In this document: one piece after another, positions 1-9,865 of the stretch
Layout: every line of letters begins with the position of its first letter
Position numbering within the stretch: the first letter of the stretch is position 1
Source of the DNA: Candidatus Cryptobacteroides excrementipullorum
GTDB taxonomy: Bacteria > Bacteroidota > Bacteroidia > Bacteroidales > UBA932
Reading direction: 5' to 3'
DNA length: 64,000 bases
NCBI GenBank assembly: GCA_017695065.1
Contig: JADILZ010000046.1
Coordinates: 1 to 64,000, forward strand
Program-made: the position numbers and the translations under genes
The notes under the pieces: model-generated
Databases searched by the model: none
The model's input: only the letters and a program-made list of their open reading frames with translations
What the model was told of the DNA's origin: nothing

Positions 1-455
1 GCCTTGTTGGCCTCTGCCATTCTGTGCATATCTTCTTTTCTCTTGAATGCAGCACCCTCGCAGTTGTATGCGGCGATGATCTCTGCACAAAGTTTTTCTG
101 CCATTGAGTGGCCGGAACGCTTGCGGGCGAAGTTGATCAGGTTCTTCATTGAAAGCGAAATCTTTCTCTCCGGACGCACCTCAGTTGGCACCTGGAAGTT
201 AGCTCCACCGACCCTGCGGCTCTTCACCTCGACCTGAGGTGTGACGTTCTCAAGAGCTTTCCTCCATATATCAAGAGGAGCCTTGTCAGAATCTTTCATC
301 TTCTCGCCTACCATGTCGATGGCATCGTAAAAAATAGAATACGCGATACTCTTCTTTCCCTGGAGCATAATGTTGTTCACGAAACGTGTAACCATCACAT
401 CGTGAAACTTGGGATCAGGAAGTAGAATCCTCTTCTTAGGCTTCGATTTTCTCAT
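1..455 (-). CDS. rpsG: 30S ribosomal protein S7, partial (3' end outside window)
   Basis: Minus-strand reading from ATG at 455 gives [47 protein letters not shown]..., recognisable S7; adjacent to rpsL. Absent from the ORF track because it runs off the edge. Confidence 0.95.
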   Translation of the reverse strand, partial: MRKSKPKKRILLPDPKFHDVMVTRFVNNIMLQGKKSIAYSIFYDAIDMVGEKMKDSDKAPLDIWRKALENVTPQVEVKSRRVGGANFQVPTEVRPERKISLSMKNLINFARKRSGHSMAEKLCAEIIAAYNCEGAAFKRKEDMHRMAEANK

Positions 456-490
456 TTTTACTGAAAATTAAAGGTGTTAAAAACAAATAA

Positions 491-880
491 TTACTTCTTA
501 GCGGCTTTCTGTTTCGGCTTCTTGGCTCCATAGAGAGAGCGGGACTGTGTCCTTCCCTCAACGCCAGCCGTATCCAAAGCGCCCCTAAGGATGTGGTAAC
601 GTACACCAGGAAGGTCCTTCACACGGCCGCCTCTCACGAGTACGATTGAGTGTTCCTGAAGGTTGTGTCCTTCGCCAGGGATGTACGCGTTGACCTCTTT
701 GGAGTTGGTAAGACGTACACGGGCAACCTTACGCATCGCTGAGTTAGGTTTCTTAGGTGTGGTTGTGTACACACGTACGCATACGCCCCTTCTCTGAGGG
801 CAAGCATCCAACGCGCGAGATTTGCTCTTCTCGACGATAACCTCGCGTCCTTTGCGAACTAATTGTTGAATTGTTGGCAT
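491..880 (-). CDS. rpsL: 30S ribosomal protein S12
   Basis: [57 protein letters not shown]...; classic S12. Confidence 0.98.
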   Translation of the reverse strand: MPTIQQLVRKGREVIVEKSKSRALDACPQRRGVCVRVYTTTPKKPNSAMRKVARVRLTNSKEVNAYIPGEGHNLQEHSIVLVRGGRVKDLPGVRYHILRGALDTAGVEGRTQSRSLYGAKKPKQKAAKK

Positions 881-931
881 AAATGATTGTAAATCTTAAA
901 TTTATGTTTAAGTCCCAATATTTTGGGCGTG

Positions 932-961
932 CAAAGATAATAATAATATTTTAAAATACAA
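932..961 (-). promoter_or_regulatory. Bacteroidales-type promoter of rpsL (TTG ... TATCTTTG)
   Basis: Minus strand has TATCTTTG (932-939) with a TTG about 19 nt upstream (959-961); matches the -7 TAnnTTTG consensus. Confidence 0.6.
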
Positions 962-997
962 GGGGATACGCCGAATTGACTTTTCAGACGTATCCCC
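962..997 (-). terminator. Hairpin terminator-like element at the end of glycan operon A
   Basis: Perfect 9-bp arms GGGGATACG (962-970) / CGTATCCCC (989-997), followed on the minus strand by TTGTATTTTAAAAT. Confidence 0.6.
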
Positions 998-1040
998 GGA
1001 CATGTATAGAAGTATGAATCAAGAGGAAAGCTCCGGTTCC

Positions 1041-3008
1041 CTACCACCTGTCAGTACGGAACGGAGAAGCAGGAAGCCCGGCCCCGTTGTAAAGGTTGCA
1101 TACAGGATTGTTGGCCCATCCGTATCTTACCGATACCGGGAACAGGACATCGGGAGAGCTCACCACCACAGTATCACCTTCTATGACAGCATAGGCTTTG
1201 TGGAATACACGGTCCGCCCCTGCGATATAGAATCCTTCGAGAGCCTTACCACCAGCGGCTTCCAACCCTCCGTCAGTATGGTCGAAGGACAGCCTTATCT
1301 TCCCGTCCTCGATGGAGTAGGAGCTGTACATAGGTCCAGAGTATGATATGTGCTGGCCGTATGTGAGTGCCAATGCGTTGAGTGCAAGACGGCGCCCCAC
1401 CTCCGGTTTGTTCTTGGGATGTATGTCCCCTGCCTCCCCTATATCTATAAGGACTGCAAGTCCGGTATTCTCAAGGTGAAGAGCATGTACCTGTGACTCA
1501 CGCAGCTCGGCCCACTCCGATTCCTCAGGTCCGGTCTGTACGGTCATGTAATTTGCAAGCTGGGCGATGTAGAACGGGAAGTCATATCCCCATTTTGACC
1601 GCCAGTCGTTAATCATCAGAGGGAGAAGATCGCCGTACTGGTCGGCCCTGGCCACATTTGCCTCGCCCTGGTACCAGATGGCACCGCGGATGCGGAACTT
1701 CACAAGAGGGTTTATCATCGCGTTGTACAGGAATGTCGGGTAATTAGGCTCTGTCGCAGTATTCACCGGAATTTCCGGAGCATCAGCGAAACCGAGAGAG
1801 AATCTGTATTTCCAGTCGCCGGAAATGACAATCTTCTCGCTGTCAGACTTGTACAGGGCGATATTCTGGGCGTCTCCAACAATCCCGCCTTTCCCGCCTG
1901 TATCCATTACCCTCACAGCTACAACAGCCTTACCTGCCTTTACCAGGTCTGCGGGTACAGTATATGTGCGCCACGAAAGACACCCTTCGGTATGGCCGAG
2001 CTCGATGCCGTTGAAATATGTGAAATCATTGTCGTCCACTACACCGAGCTCCAGTCTCAGTTCATGTCCGGCCCAGTCCGCAGGAATCTCCACGACTTTC
2101 CTGAGCCAGAAGAACCCGCTTGTGCTGCCGAAGCCCTGGTCCTGCAGGAAATCAGGCACTCGGGCATCCGTCCATGATGAATCGTCATATCCCGTGCCGG
2201 CCCAGACGGCCACCCCGTCCTTGAACCCGTTGTCGGCCTTGGTCATGTCGGTGCGCCACTGCTCCATCTCATCACGGAACATCTGCTCACGGGCCTCGCG
2301 GGACTGCGGGAGAGTCTTCACTTTCTCCAGCCTCTCATGGAAGTAAGGCATCTGCGAGAGGCCTTCAGCACTGGTCCAGGACTCGGCATACGTGCCTCCC
2401 CAGCATGTTTCAATAAGCCCTACCGGGACATTCAGGCTGTCAGCAAGGTTCTTCCCGAAAAAATATCCTGCCGCAGAGAAGTCATAGATGTTCTCCCCTG
2501 AACAAGTCTGCCAGCCGCCATAGCGGATTTCAACGTCTTCATTCGGGACAGGGCTGGTCCTGTTCTCTATATGGAGAAGGCGGATGTTCCCGTATTTCGA
2601 AGCATTCTCCATCTCCTGTTCCATACCTACGACCTTGTCCCCGACTTTCATTTCCATATTGGACTGCCCGGTACATATCCATACTTCACCGACAAGCACA
2701 TTCTCAAGGACAACCGGATTACGGCCGTCAGATACGGTCACAGTGTAAGGGCCTCCGGCACATGGCGTAGAGATGACTGCATTCCATGAACCGTCAGACG
2801 CAGAACGTACCTCATACGATGCGTTGTTCCAGGATGTAGTGATGCGGACAATCTTGTCCGGTGAGGCAGTGCCCCAGATGTTGACCTGGCTCTGCTGCTG
2901 CAGGACCATGTTGTCAGTGAAGACAGGATGCAGAGTCACTTTGGAGGACATCTGCACGGAAGCCGCACACGCAACTACCGCTGCGGCAAATAGTTTCAGA
3001 CATTTCAT
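1041..3008 (-). CDS. Sialate O-acetylesterase-like (SASA/SGNH) protein with inserted beta-sandwich domain
   Basis: VTLHPVFTDNMVLQQQSQVNIWG..., GEVWICTGQSNMEM, ...GAIWYQGEANV motifs of the sialate O-acetylesterase family; signal peptide. Confidence 0.88.
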   Translation of the reverse strand: MKCLKLFAAAVVACAASVQMSSKVTLHPVFTDNMVLQQQSQVNIWGTASPDKIVRITTSWNNASYEVRSASDGSWNAVISTPCAGGPYTVTVSDGRNPVVLENVLVGEVWICTGQSNMEMKVGDKVVGMEQEMENASKYGNIRLLHIENRTSPVPNEDVEIRYGGWQTCSGENIYDFSAAGYFFGKNLADSLNVPVGLIETCWGGTYAESWTSAEGLSQMPYFHERLEKVKTLPQSREAREQMFRDEMEQWRTDMTKADNGFKDGVAVWAGTGYDDSSWTDARVPDFLQDQGFGSTSGFFWLRKVVEIPADWAGHELRLELGVVDDNDFTYFNGIELGHTEGCLSWRTYTVPADLVKAGKAVVAVRVMDTGGKGGIVGDAQNIALYKSDSEKIVISGDWKYRFSLGFADAPEIPVNTATEPNYPTFLYNAMINPLVKFRIRGAIWYQGEANVARADQYGDLLPLMINDWRSKWGYDFPFYIAQLANYMTVQTGPEESEWAELRESQVHALHLENTGLAVLIDIGEAGDIHPKNKPEVGRRLALNALALTYGQHISYSGPMYSSYSIEDGKIRLSFDHTDGGLEAAGGKALEGFYIAGADRVFHKAYAVIEGDTVVVSSPDVLFPVSVRYGWANNPVCNLYNGAGLPASPFRTDRW

Positions 3009-5311
3009 AACAATATTGCTTTAACAGATTCTTTTCCTTTCCCTATATTATATTCCTTCCCTCCGGGCATAACGACAGTGGCTTCCACCCCATCCGGGAC
3101 ACGCACATCCAGACGGAAAATTCCTTTCTTCACTTTCCATTCGCAAGAGACCGTGCCGTACGGAGTCTCATAAGTGCAGGAACATTCCGTAAGGTTCCCC
3201 ACAGGCTGCGGAGCTATAATTATGCGCCTCATCCCGGGCGAGGATTCATCATACCTGATACCTGCTATATAACGGTAAAACCATGCTACCACACTGCCGA
3301 ACATAGGATGGCAGTGCGACTCCCAACCGTTCCATCTTTCCCACAGGCAGGAGTTCTTCCCGTCAAGAAGATAACCGAACCCGACTCCGGTCCTCTGGTC
3401 CATAAGCCGGAAAGCGGCATCAGCATGTCCTGACGAACTCAGGGCCTCCAGCATCAGCGGTGTGGCGAGTATGCCGGTATCAAAGTGGTATCCGGTCTCC
3501 TCCAGGTGATCAAGCAGAGATCCGAGCACTTCTTCCTCCATCCCTTCAGGCACCATCCCGAAAGCAAGAGGAAAGACATCAGAGCCTTGCCTGCCTTCCC
3601 AATAATGACATGATTCCTTATCGAAGAACACGGCATTGAAGTCGTCCTTTATTTTGTGGCACAATGTTGTAAAATACACGACATCAGCATCTTTCCCCAA
3701 CACATCGGCAACCTTTGACATAAGGTCGGCAACCCTGTAATAATAAGCGGTATTGACAAGCTCAGGCGGTATCTCCACATCCTGAGGAGTGCACCAGTCG
3801 CCGAGACACCATCCGCCCGGTTCCTCGCGTACTATGATGCCGCGCGCGTCTGTCCGGGTGCCAAGGTACTGGACCCAATGTTTCATCCCCTCGTAATGCT
3901 CTGCCAGAATGCCGGTGTCACCGTAATAACAATAATACAGCCACGGCATGATGACATATGCCGATCCCCATGCCGGACCGCCTCCTCCCCCTCCGAAAGG
4001 TGCTGTATGGGGGACGTACCCGCTCTCACTGTTCTGCGCATCGGCCATGTCATCGAACCATTTCCTGTAAAACTCCCTCATGTCAAACGAATATATGGAA
4101 CTCTCGGCCACGACCTGGGCATCCCCGGTATAGGCAAGGCGTTCACGATGAGGGCAGTCACTGCTTATGCTGCCATGGAAATTGTTCGTCTGGGTACGGA
4201 TATATGCCTCATTTATCTTATTGAAAAATTCATTCGAGCACCTGAACCTGCCGGCCCGGGCGACATCAGTATGCACAATCTCCGCGACAATACTTCCCGG
4301 ACCCAGTTCCACCTCGGAGGATGTCACTTCGACATATCTGAAGGTATGCCATGTGAACCTCGGCGCCCATGTCTCCGTACGTCCTCCACCCAGTATATAG
4401 ATGTCCTTCTGTCCGTAATCCTCCTGCTCTTCCCCGATGAACCGCAATGAGACCCTGTCTCCTGCATTTCCCTTCACCCTGAGTCTTACCCAGCCTGAAA
4501 TCATCTCCGGGAAGGAATACATGAATGTGGTATCATTTTCCTTTACGAACGAATCCGGTCTCATGACACCGGTAACGCGGTCGTAAGGCGCGGTCTGAAG
4601 ACAGAGTTTCCCTTCCGGCGCCCTCACTGCCGCAGCCGGCCTCCATCCTGAATCATCATACCCGGGAATATCCCAACCAGTGAGTTCCAGACGGGCATCA
4701 TAGACTTCTCCGGTAAAAATACCGTCATGGAGCACAGGACCTTCAGACACTTTCCAGCTGCTGTCCGACACGACCCTTGCAGAAGACCCGTCTTCATATT
4801 CTATGTCTATGCAGCATGTCATACGGGGCGTATCGTACCACATCTTGCCTTCGACTGTCCTGTCTCGCTGGTTGTACCAGCCGTTTCCGAGGATGACACC
4901 TGCGGCATTTTCCCCCCGGCGGAGCATGGAGGTGACATCGAACATGTTGTAAAGGACACGTTTGTCCGAACGGTCATCGAAATGATACAGGATATTTTCA
5001 AGCCTGCGCCTGTCATAGTTGGTCACGGCCGGGGCGAGCACCTGGTCTCCCACTTTTTCGCCGTTAAGGTAAAATTCGTAGAACCCGAGCCCGCAGATAT
5101 ATGCGGTCGCCTTCCTAACCCCTCGGTCCACATTGAACTCTTTCCTCAAATAAGGGGCGGGAGCAGTGACAGCAGAATCCGGACTGGAGTCCTCGCCGGG
5201 ACCAATCCATTCCGTTTTCGCCCCACAGGCGGAAACAGGACCGGGATACATGTCGGGAACAGCAGCACAGACGGCCACCGCCAGGAGATGGAATAATATA
5301 GAAATCTGCAT
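3005..5311 (-). CDS. GH78 family alpha-L-rhamnosidase
   Basis: RKEFNVDRGVRKATAYICGLGFYEFYLNGEKVGD...; catalytic motif DCPHRERLAYTGD and WERWNGWESHCHPMFGS. 4-nt overlap with the next gene. Confidence 0.92.
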   Translation of the reverse strand: MQISILFHLLAVAVCAAVPDMYPGPVSACGAKTEWIGPGEDSSPDSAVTAPAPYLRKEFNVDRGVRKATAYICGLGFYEFYLNGEKVGDQVLAPAVTNYDRRRLENILYHFDDRSDKRVLYNMFDVTSMLRRGENAAGVILGNGWYNQRDRTVEGKMWYDTPRMTCCIDIEYEDGSSARVVSDSSWKVSEGPVLHDGIFTGEVYDARLELTGWDIPGYDDSGWRPAAAVRAPEGKLCLQTAPYDRVTGVMRPDSFVKENDTTFMYSFPEMISGWVRLRVKGNAGDRVSLRFIGEEQEDYGQKDIYILGGGRTETWAPRFTWHTFRYVEVTSSEVELGPGSIVAEIVHTDVARAGRFRCSNEFFNKINEAYIRTQTNNFHGSISSDCPHRERLAYTGDAQVVAESSIYSFDMREFYRKWFDDMADAQNSESGYVPHTAPFGGGGGGPAWGSAYVIMPWLYYCYYGDTGILAEHYEGMKHWVQYLGTRTDARGIIVREEPGGWCLGDWCTPQDVEIPPELVNTAYYYRVADLMSKVADVLGKDADVVYFTTLCHKIKDDFNAVFFDKESCHYWEGRQGSDVFPLAFGMVPEGMEEEVLGSLLDHLEETGYHFDTGILATPLMLEALSSSGHADAAFRLMDQRTGVGFGYLLDGKNSCLWERWNGWESHCHPMFGSVVAWFYRYIAGIRYDESSPGMRRIIIAPQPVGNLTECSCTYETPYGTVSCEWKVKKGIFRLDVRVPDGVEATVVMPGGKEYNIGKGKESVKAILL

Positions 5312-5351
5312 GATTTACCTCTACAATAAAACGCCGGAAGCCAGGCATGTT

Positions 5352-6785
5352 TCAGAAATCATCCGTCCTGAACGGCACTACCGGCTGCCCGAAAGCATCC
5401 CACAGGTGGCCTCGGCTGTAATTCTTGAAATTATATCTCAAATATACCGGTTCCCCGACATTATACGATGACACATAAAGGACAGTCGGGTCCGGCCTCC
5501 TCCTGACGGCCTGCGCAGGATAGAATATCCCGTCGCGGCCGGCAACCTCGAAGCCTTCTATAGGCCCGTCCACTATAAAACCACATTCGCTGCCGTAGAA
5601 GCTGACCTTCAGGACACCTCCGTCAAGAAGTTCCATGGAGCGGAACCTCGGGCCGATAGTCTTGATGGCATCCCCATATCCGTAGTCGCGGCTCAGAGCC
5701 CAGTATGCAAGACGCTGAGCGACAGGCTCCTTACGGCATGGATGGACATTCCAGGACTCATGTTCGTATACGAGATCGTTGGTGCAGACCATTCCCACGT
5801 TCTCTATCATATCCATGACCTTGGCCTGCTCCTCACGCACGATGGCACTCCTGAGATTCTCATAGCCGTCTTCGTGTGGAGCTATCTCGACATAATAGAA
5901 GGGTTTTGAACCCCCGCCCCACAGGTCGCGCCAGTGATCTATCATGGCGACCATTTTCTCGGCGTAGAAATCGCTGCGTCCGGTGTTGGAACAGCCCTGA
6001 TACCAGCAGAAGCCCTTGAGGGTATAGTTCCTCAACGGGTAGATCATGCCGTTGTACAGAAGTTCGGTCTTCACCATGCCGCTCTGTCCGTCTGCCGTCG
6101 GTTTCGCTTCCGGGTCGTAGTCCCCGAACCCTGTCTGCAGGCTGTCCGGGAACCAGGCCTCAATCCAGGTGCCTCCACAGCTGCTGTTGATAATCCCTAT
6201 CGGGACATCCAGAGCTTTACGGAGCTCCTTACCGAAGAGATATCCCACTGCACTGAAAGTCTTTACGGTCCGAGGGGAAGCTTCTGCCCATGAACCCGTG
6301 ACATCCTCCTGCGGATGGAGACGGCCGTCTATCTTGACAGAAAAAAGCCTGATATCAGGATAGCGGATACTTTCGACGATTATCTGCTGGGAATTCTCCA
6401 CAGGACAGTCACGTCCGCCCTGGACTTGCATCTCCATGTTGGACTGTCCGGAACAAAGCCAGACTTCCCCGATAAGGATATTCTCCAAAGTGACCTGTTC
6501 CCCGTCAGAGATTGTGATGCTGCGCTCATCGAAAGAAGCTTCCGGAGTACGGACTTCGGCGATCCAGCGGCCTGAGGCATCAGCTTTCGCAGAAGTCCGG
6601 CCTCCCCATGAAGGGGATACAGTCACGCGTGCACCCGGTGCGGCCCAGCCCCAGATATTCACGAGAGTATCCTGCTGCAGGACCATGTTGTCCCCGATGA
6701 CTGAAGGAAGTTTCACTTTCGCGTCTGCCGGGAACGAGATGGTGCACAAAAGGACCGTTATGAGTATTGCTGTAATTCGTTTCAT
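5352..6785 (-). CDS. Sialate O-acetylesterase-like (SASA/SGNH) protein
   Basis: VKLPSVIGDNMVLQQDTLVNIWGWAAPG..., GEVWLCSGQSNMEMQVQGG, KGFCWYQGCSN. Confidence 0.88.
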   Translation of the reverse strand: MKRITAILITVLLCTISFPADAKVKLPSVIGDNMVLQQDTLVNIWGWAAPGARVTVSPSWGGRTSAKADASGRWIAEVRTPEASFDERSITISDGEQVTLENILIGEVWLCSGQSNMEMQVQGGRDCPVENSQQIIVESIRYPDIRLFSVKIDGRLHPQEDVTGSWAEASPRTVKTFSAVGYLFGKELRKALDVPIGIINSSCGGTWIEAWFPDSLQTGFGDYDPEAKPTADGQSGMVKTELLYNGMIYPLRNYTLKGFCWYQGCSNTGRSDFYAEKMVAMIDHWRDLWGGGSKPFYYVEIAPHEDGYENLRSAIVREEQAKVMDMIENVGMVCTNDLVYEHESWNVHPCRKEPVAQRLAYWALSRDYGYGDAIKTIGPRFRSMELLDGGVLKVSFYGSECGFIVDGPIEGFEVAGRDGIFYPAQAVRRRPDPTVLYVSSYNVGEPVYLRYNFKNYSRGHLWDAFGQPVVPFRTDDF

Positions 6786-6811
6786 TGCTTTAAAGTCTGT
6801 TTGACAACGTA

Positions 6812-9763
6812 CTAGTCATTGTATGCCCTGGCTACGATCCTGCAGCTGTCATCCCCGAGGATGGAGGAGTCGAACTCGACAGTGACAGTTTTAGACTCGC
6901 CTTTCAGGAGGGTGAAATAGTTGTCGTCCATTATGGCAGGCAGGACCTGCTCCCCGGATGAAGCATATACCGGCATTACACGGATAGCGAAAGCCACGCC
7001 CTTGCCCCTGTTGGTGATCCTGGCCATAATATAAGTTTTCCCGTTCTCCGTGCGGGAGGATGTCTTCACTGAAAGATCCGCCTTTACAAGGCTGTCAAGA
7101 GCCCGGTAGTTACCCAGACGGGTGGATCTCCAGTAGAAGTTCTCCGAAAGGAGTTTCCCGTCAGAGTCCGTGAGCTTGAGACGGATGAAATGTACAGGTG
7201 TCAGGCCGTTCTCAGCCGTTTCTGTCGAAGGTCCGTAAAGTTCAATTTCATGGACAGCCATGCTCCTGAGCCCTTCCTCCACGTTGAGGATCCTGAAATA
7301 ACGTGCTTTTACAGGCTCTATACTGATCTCCTGGACAGGTTCAGAACCGTTTTCTGCAGTATATGCTGTCCGCCATGCCTCAGCATCGTCCGAGACCTGT
7401 ATCATGTACTTCTTCGAAGCTGCACTCTCCCACGAGAGGACTATCTCAGAAACTTCGACGGGCTCTCCCATATCCACGCACACCCACTGGTCCTTACCGG
7501 ACTGTGCAGACCATGCCGAACCGGTATTGCCGTCTGTGACTGCAGATGCATCAAGATAATCCTTAACCCCGCCAGATGAGGAGAACGCCTTTTTGCCGCG
7601 GGCGAGGTTCCTGTCTTCTGGCAGGTCAAGAGTCATCACGCGCAAGGCCATGTCCGGACGGACTGAAGCTGAAGCCTGTTTCGAGTACTCAGGAAGTTCT
7701 TTTCCGGAAAGGTCATACACCCTGGCGTCTACCTTTACATTATCAAGAGAACGGAGGGTGGCATTCACTATCTTCACTGTATTGTCGGCATAGCTCCACT
7801 GGACATGCACAGGCTCGCAAGCCTTCTTTACGCCCCAGTATGCCCCGTTGAGGTCGTAATAATAATCGTATGTCTGCCATACGAATGACGGATATGCAGA
7901 CTGGCTCATCCATGTCAGGATACCGGAAGCGTCGTTCCACATGTTGTGCTGCCAGCCCTCGAACATGGCCTTGTTTGCCTCTATGTTCAGGAGCTGCGCC
8001 TTGCGGCAGAAATCCTCCGTGCCGGAAGCCTTGCCGTAGTTGTATTCCACAGTATAGAAATACCTGTCCGGGCGGGAATTGAACGATGAAGGTCCGAAGA
8101 AATGCTTGTTCAGCATATCATCGGACATCGGCCACCTGTCCGGCTCCGGCATGAATTTGCAGAAACTCTCATAATTGGTGAATACAGCCGTGCCGATCTC
8201 TGTACGGAAGCCCCAGCCGTCCAGCTTGTGCTCTCCGAATCCGCAAGGGTACGGGGTAAAATACCATATAGGATGCGCATTCACCCACGGTCCGCTGCCA
8301 GAGAAACCGTATTCGCGGGATATGGGCTGGTACCAGCGGTCCCCTCCGTCAAATGTCTTCACGTCTTCCCGGAGCCACTCGTTCAGAGGGGCGAGAGGAA
8401 CTCCCTCGTTGTCACCGCACCATACCGCAATACAAGGATGGTTGCGCAGACGCTTGATCTTCTCGACTGCGTTCTTGTTGAAAGCGAAAATGTCATCGGG
8501 AAGATTTGGATGTGAGTTGAGCCAGAAATCATCGAACACCATTATGCCGTACTTGTCACACGCCTGGTAGAACTCGTCATCGGTAGTAGATCCTATCCAG
8601 TTGCGGATCATGTTCATGTTCATTTCCTTGTGGAGACGGATTTTCAGGTCGTACTCCTCGTCTCGGCAACGCAGAAGCCACTCGCTCATGCCCCAGTTTC
8701 CACCTTTGCAGTAGATTTTCTCCCCGTTTACAGACAGCTGGAAGACCCCTTTGACAAAATCATACGAATATTCCCTGATACCGAATGTGATATCCCTGCT
8801 CTCCGATTCCCGGCCGTCAACAGAACAAGTGAGAGTGCATGTGTAGAGATTCTGTTCCCCGTAGCCGTTAGGCCACCACAGGGCAGGATTGGCTATCTCG
8901 AGCTGAGGGAAGTCTTTCGGGGAAAAACTGCAGAAAGCACGCCGTCCGGCCTGAACTTTAACTGTGCGCTCGAACTCGATGCCGCCAGGCTGCACAATCC
9001 CTTTCACAAGCACCTCCTTTTCGGTGTCGGAGTGGTTCACCAGGCCGGTGGTCAGGGAGACGAGACCCTTGTCCACAGCAGGTACCCGGGTACGCACCCA
9101 CGGGTCTTCGAAAGTGATGTCTCCGGAAGCCTCTGCATAAACATCATCCGTAATACCTCCCAACAAACCAGGCACATAAGGCATCCAGTCCCAGCCGGCG
9201 CTGGAAATATAGGTCGGACTGGCATAATTCGGGATAGGGTCCTCAGGAGAAAAGACTTTCACGGCCAGGACATTCGTGGTACCGTCCTGCTTCAGCAAAC
9301 CACTGACATCGAACCGGCCCCTGTCCATGAAGCCGTCAAGAAGACCGAGACGGATACCGTTGAACCATATCTCGCCCTGACGGTTGATACCCTCGAAGCA
9401 GATCCACACATGGTCGCCGGCAGGCAAGCCGGCGGTAGGTATTTCAGTACGGTACCAGTAGTCATGGCGGTATTTTTCACGATCGACCTTATAGGCATTG
9501 TCCCCATAATTGGGGTCAGGTTCCAGACCGGCCTCCACATAAGAAGTGAATGTGGCACCCGGCACGACAGCCTTGACCCATCCGCCAGTGTCGAATCCCG
9601 CCTCATGCAGTCCTTCATGCGAAACGGCCTCACCATCGGGATGCAGATACCAATGTGTTACACCGTCCCCGCTGTTCAGGGACACCCTGTCCTGCGCCTG
9701 CAAAAAAATTCCAGACAGCAATAATGCCGCGACAGCCGGCATTAGAATCTTCTTCATTGTCAT
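6812..9763 (-). CDS. GH2 family glycosidase (beta-mannosidase / exo-beta-glucosaminidase-like) with F5/8 type C-like domain
   Basis: Jelly-roll N-terminus, HPCIAVWCGDNEGVPL acid/base motif, FRTEIGTAVFTN, internal discoidin-like segment AFSSSGGVKDYLDASAVTDGNTGSAWSAQSGKDQWVCVDMGEPVEVSEIVLSWE. Confidence 0.88.
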   Translation of the reverse strand: MTMKKILMPAVAALLLSGIFLQAQDRVSLNSGDGVTHWYLHPDGEAVSHEGLHEAGFDTGGWVKAVVPGATFTSYVEAGLEPDPNYGDNAYKVDREKYRHDYWYRTEIPTAGLPAGDHVWICFEGINRQGEIWFNGIRLGLLDGFMDRGRFDVSGLLKQDGTTNVLAVKVFSPEDPIPNYASPTYISSAGWDWMPYVPGLLGGITDDVYAEASGDITFEDPWVRTRVPAVDKGLVSLTTGLVNHSDTEKEVLVKGIVQPGGIEFERTVKVQAGRRAFCSFSPKDFPQLEIANPALWWPNGYGEQNLYTCTLTCSVDGRESESRDITFGIREYSYDFVKGVFQLSVNGEKIYCKGGNWGMSEWLLRCRDEEYDLKIRLHKEMNMNMIRNWIGSTTDDEFYQACDKYGIMVFDDFWLNSHPNLPDDIFAFNKNAVEKIKRLRNHPCIAVWCGDNEGVPLAPLNEWLREDVKTFDGGDRWYQPISREYGFSGSGPWVNAHPIWYFTPYPCGFGEHKLDGWGFRTEIGTAVFTNYESFCKFMPEPDRWPMSDDMLNKHFFGPSSFNSRPDRYFYTVEYNYGKASGTEDFCRKAQLLNIEANKAMFEGWQHNMWNDASGILTWMSQSAYPSFVWQTYDYYYDLNGAYWGVKKACEPVHVQWSYADNTVKIVNATLRSLDNVKVDARVYDLSGKELPEYSKQASASVRPDMALRVMTLDLPEDRNLARGKKAFSSSGGVKDYLDASAVTDGNTGSAWSAQSGKDQWVCVDMGEPVEVSEIVLSWESAASKKYMIQVSDDAEAWRTAYTAENGSEPVQEISIEPVKARYFRILNVEEGLRSMAVHEIELYGPSTETAENGLTPVHFIRLKLTDSDGKLLSENFYWRSTRLGNYRALDSLVKADLSVKTSSRTENGKTYIMARITNRGKGVAFAIRVMPVYASSGEQVLPAIMDDNYFTLLKGESKTVTVEFDSSILGDDSCRIVARAYND

Positions 9764-9865
9764 TACCTCCTTGAAAAGAAAGACAGCTCAAAAGCCAAAT
9801 AACCACTTCAGGCACTTTTGAGCTGTCCCGGTGTAATAGAATTTGTTAAGTATAACTATGAAACA

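Noticed and set aside
1002-1346. 114-aa ORF over the operon A terminator
   Set aside because: Overlaps the SAE gene in antisense and the terminator hairpin; no homology seen.
8630-9724. 364-aa plus-strand ORF
   Set aside because: Antisense shadow of the GH2 gene; no recognisable domain or own promoter.
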